From the NCBI GenBank assembly GCA_002336975.1, contig DDFA01000142.1, positions 4,653 through 32,228 of the forward strand: 27,576 nt of DNA. Reading direction: 5' to 3'. Numbering within the stretch: the first letter of the stretch is position 1; the number at the start of each line of letters is the position of its first letter. Below the pieces are notes generated by a model. That model was given only the letters and a program-made list of their open reading frames with translations, ran no database searches and was not told where the DNA came from. The translations under genes were made by a program, and so were the position numbers. Below, one piece after another: positions 27,142-27,576 of this stretch. This stretch comes from Phyllobacteriaceae bacterium UBA1940. GTDB taxonomy: Bacteria > Pseudomonadota > Alphaproteobacteria > Rhizobiales > Rhizobiaceae.

Positions 27142-27576
27142 ATGTCCAGCATGACAGACTTTTTCAACGAGCCGCTCGAGAGCGTCGATCCCGAGATTTT
27201 CGGCGCCATCCGTTCCGAGCTTGGCCGCCAGCGCCATGAGATCGAACTGATCGCCTCGGAAAACATCGTCTCGCGCGCCGTGCTCGAGGCTCAAGGGTCG
27301 ATCATGACCAACAAATATGCCGAGGGCTATCCCGGCAAGCGCTATTACCGCGGCTGCGAGCATGTCGATGTCGCCGAGCAATTGGCCATCGACCGCGCCA
27401 AGCAATTGTTCGGCGCGGATTACGCCAACGTGCAACCGCATTCCGGTTCACAGGCCAATGCGGCGGTCTATATGGCCCTGCTCCAACCGCACGAGACCGT
27501 GCTCGGCATGAGTCTGGCCCACGGCGGCCATCTAACCCACGGCGCCAAGGTCAATTTCTCCGGCAAGACTTATAAC
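27142..27576 (+). CDS. glyA: Serine hydroxymethyltransferase (5' part)
   Basis: The first 145 residues of GlyA, which interconverts serine and glycine with tetrahydrofolate. The N-terminal arm [54 protein letters not shown] and [15 protein letters not shown] match the PLP-dependent SHMT family closely. The catalytic lysine lies beyond the window. ATG 27142 has AGGA 9 bases upstream; ATG 27151 is a possible second start. The frame is open to the last base, so the gene is cut by the window edge and not broken. The 105 bases before it hold a short GC-rich inverted repeat but no promoter I would defend. Confidence 0.96.
   Translation, partial: MSSMTDFFNEPLESVDPEIFGAIRSELGRQRHEIELIASENIVSRAVLEAQGSIMTNKYAEGYPGKRYYRGCEHVDVAEQLAIDRAKQLFGADYANVQPHSGSQANAAVYMALLQPHETVLGMSLAHGGHLTHGAKVNFSGKTYN

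Noticed and set aside
25372..27441. A 689-codon open frame opposite the antiporter and glyA
   Set aside because: Low-complexity Arg/Gln/Asp composition and complete overlap with two strong genes mark it as a shadow.

Overview
This 27.6 kb window looks like core chromosome of a GC-rich alphaproteobacterium of the order Hyphomicrobiales (Rhizobiales), most likely a Mesorhizobium/Phyllobacteriaceae relative. The reasons are an AapP-type amino-acid transporter ATPase, a magnesium-type HemB, a bacterial leucyltransferase (Bpt/ATE), the DUF6163 - LdtR - L,D-transpeptidase block followed by glyA, and an inverted-repeat intergenic element of the kind common in rhizobia. I see no phage, plasmid, CRISPR, rRNA, tRNA or insertion-sequence transposase. 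Species assignment is inference.

Left part (1-9,600): the 3' end of aapP; a DUF2459 membrane-anchored protein; a minus-strand pair of a CHCC zinc-finger protein and an FAD-dependent monooxygenase; a 356-bp non-coding element with terminal inverted repeats and three internal hairpins (2819-3174); the translationally coupled polyphosphate operon ppk-ppx; then, on the minus strand, an MFS transporter and rnd (RNase D).

Middle part (9,600-17,640): aspS (probably the non-discriminating AspRS type), a secreted protein of unknown function, parC (topoisomerase IV subunit A), an Hsp70/YegD-like ATPase, and a small DUF1127-like ORF transcribed divergently from a GcvA-like LysR regulator.

Right part (17,640-27,576): a minus-strand run hemB - DUF423 - RDD - bpt - EamA permease (heme synthesis, N-degron tagging and small membrane proteins); a plus-strand run of 3-hydroxyisobutyryl-CoA hydrolase, DUF6163, the MarR-family regulator LdtR and a Tat-exported L,D-transpeptidase (envelope remodelling); a CPA1 Na+/H+ antiporter; and the first 145 codons of glyA.

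Most of the window is housekeeping. The parts most worth a second look are the repeat element upstream of ppk, the DUF1127/LysR divergent pair with hairpins over both ribosome-binding sites, a monooxygenase with a changed DG motif, the uncharacterised secreted protein, and the inverted repeats around ldtR/ldtP. All five convergent gene pairs end within 4 to 22 bases of each other. I did not find a convincing completely new system.
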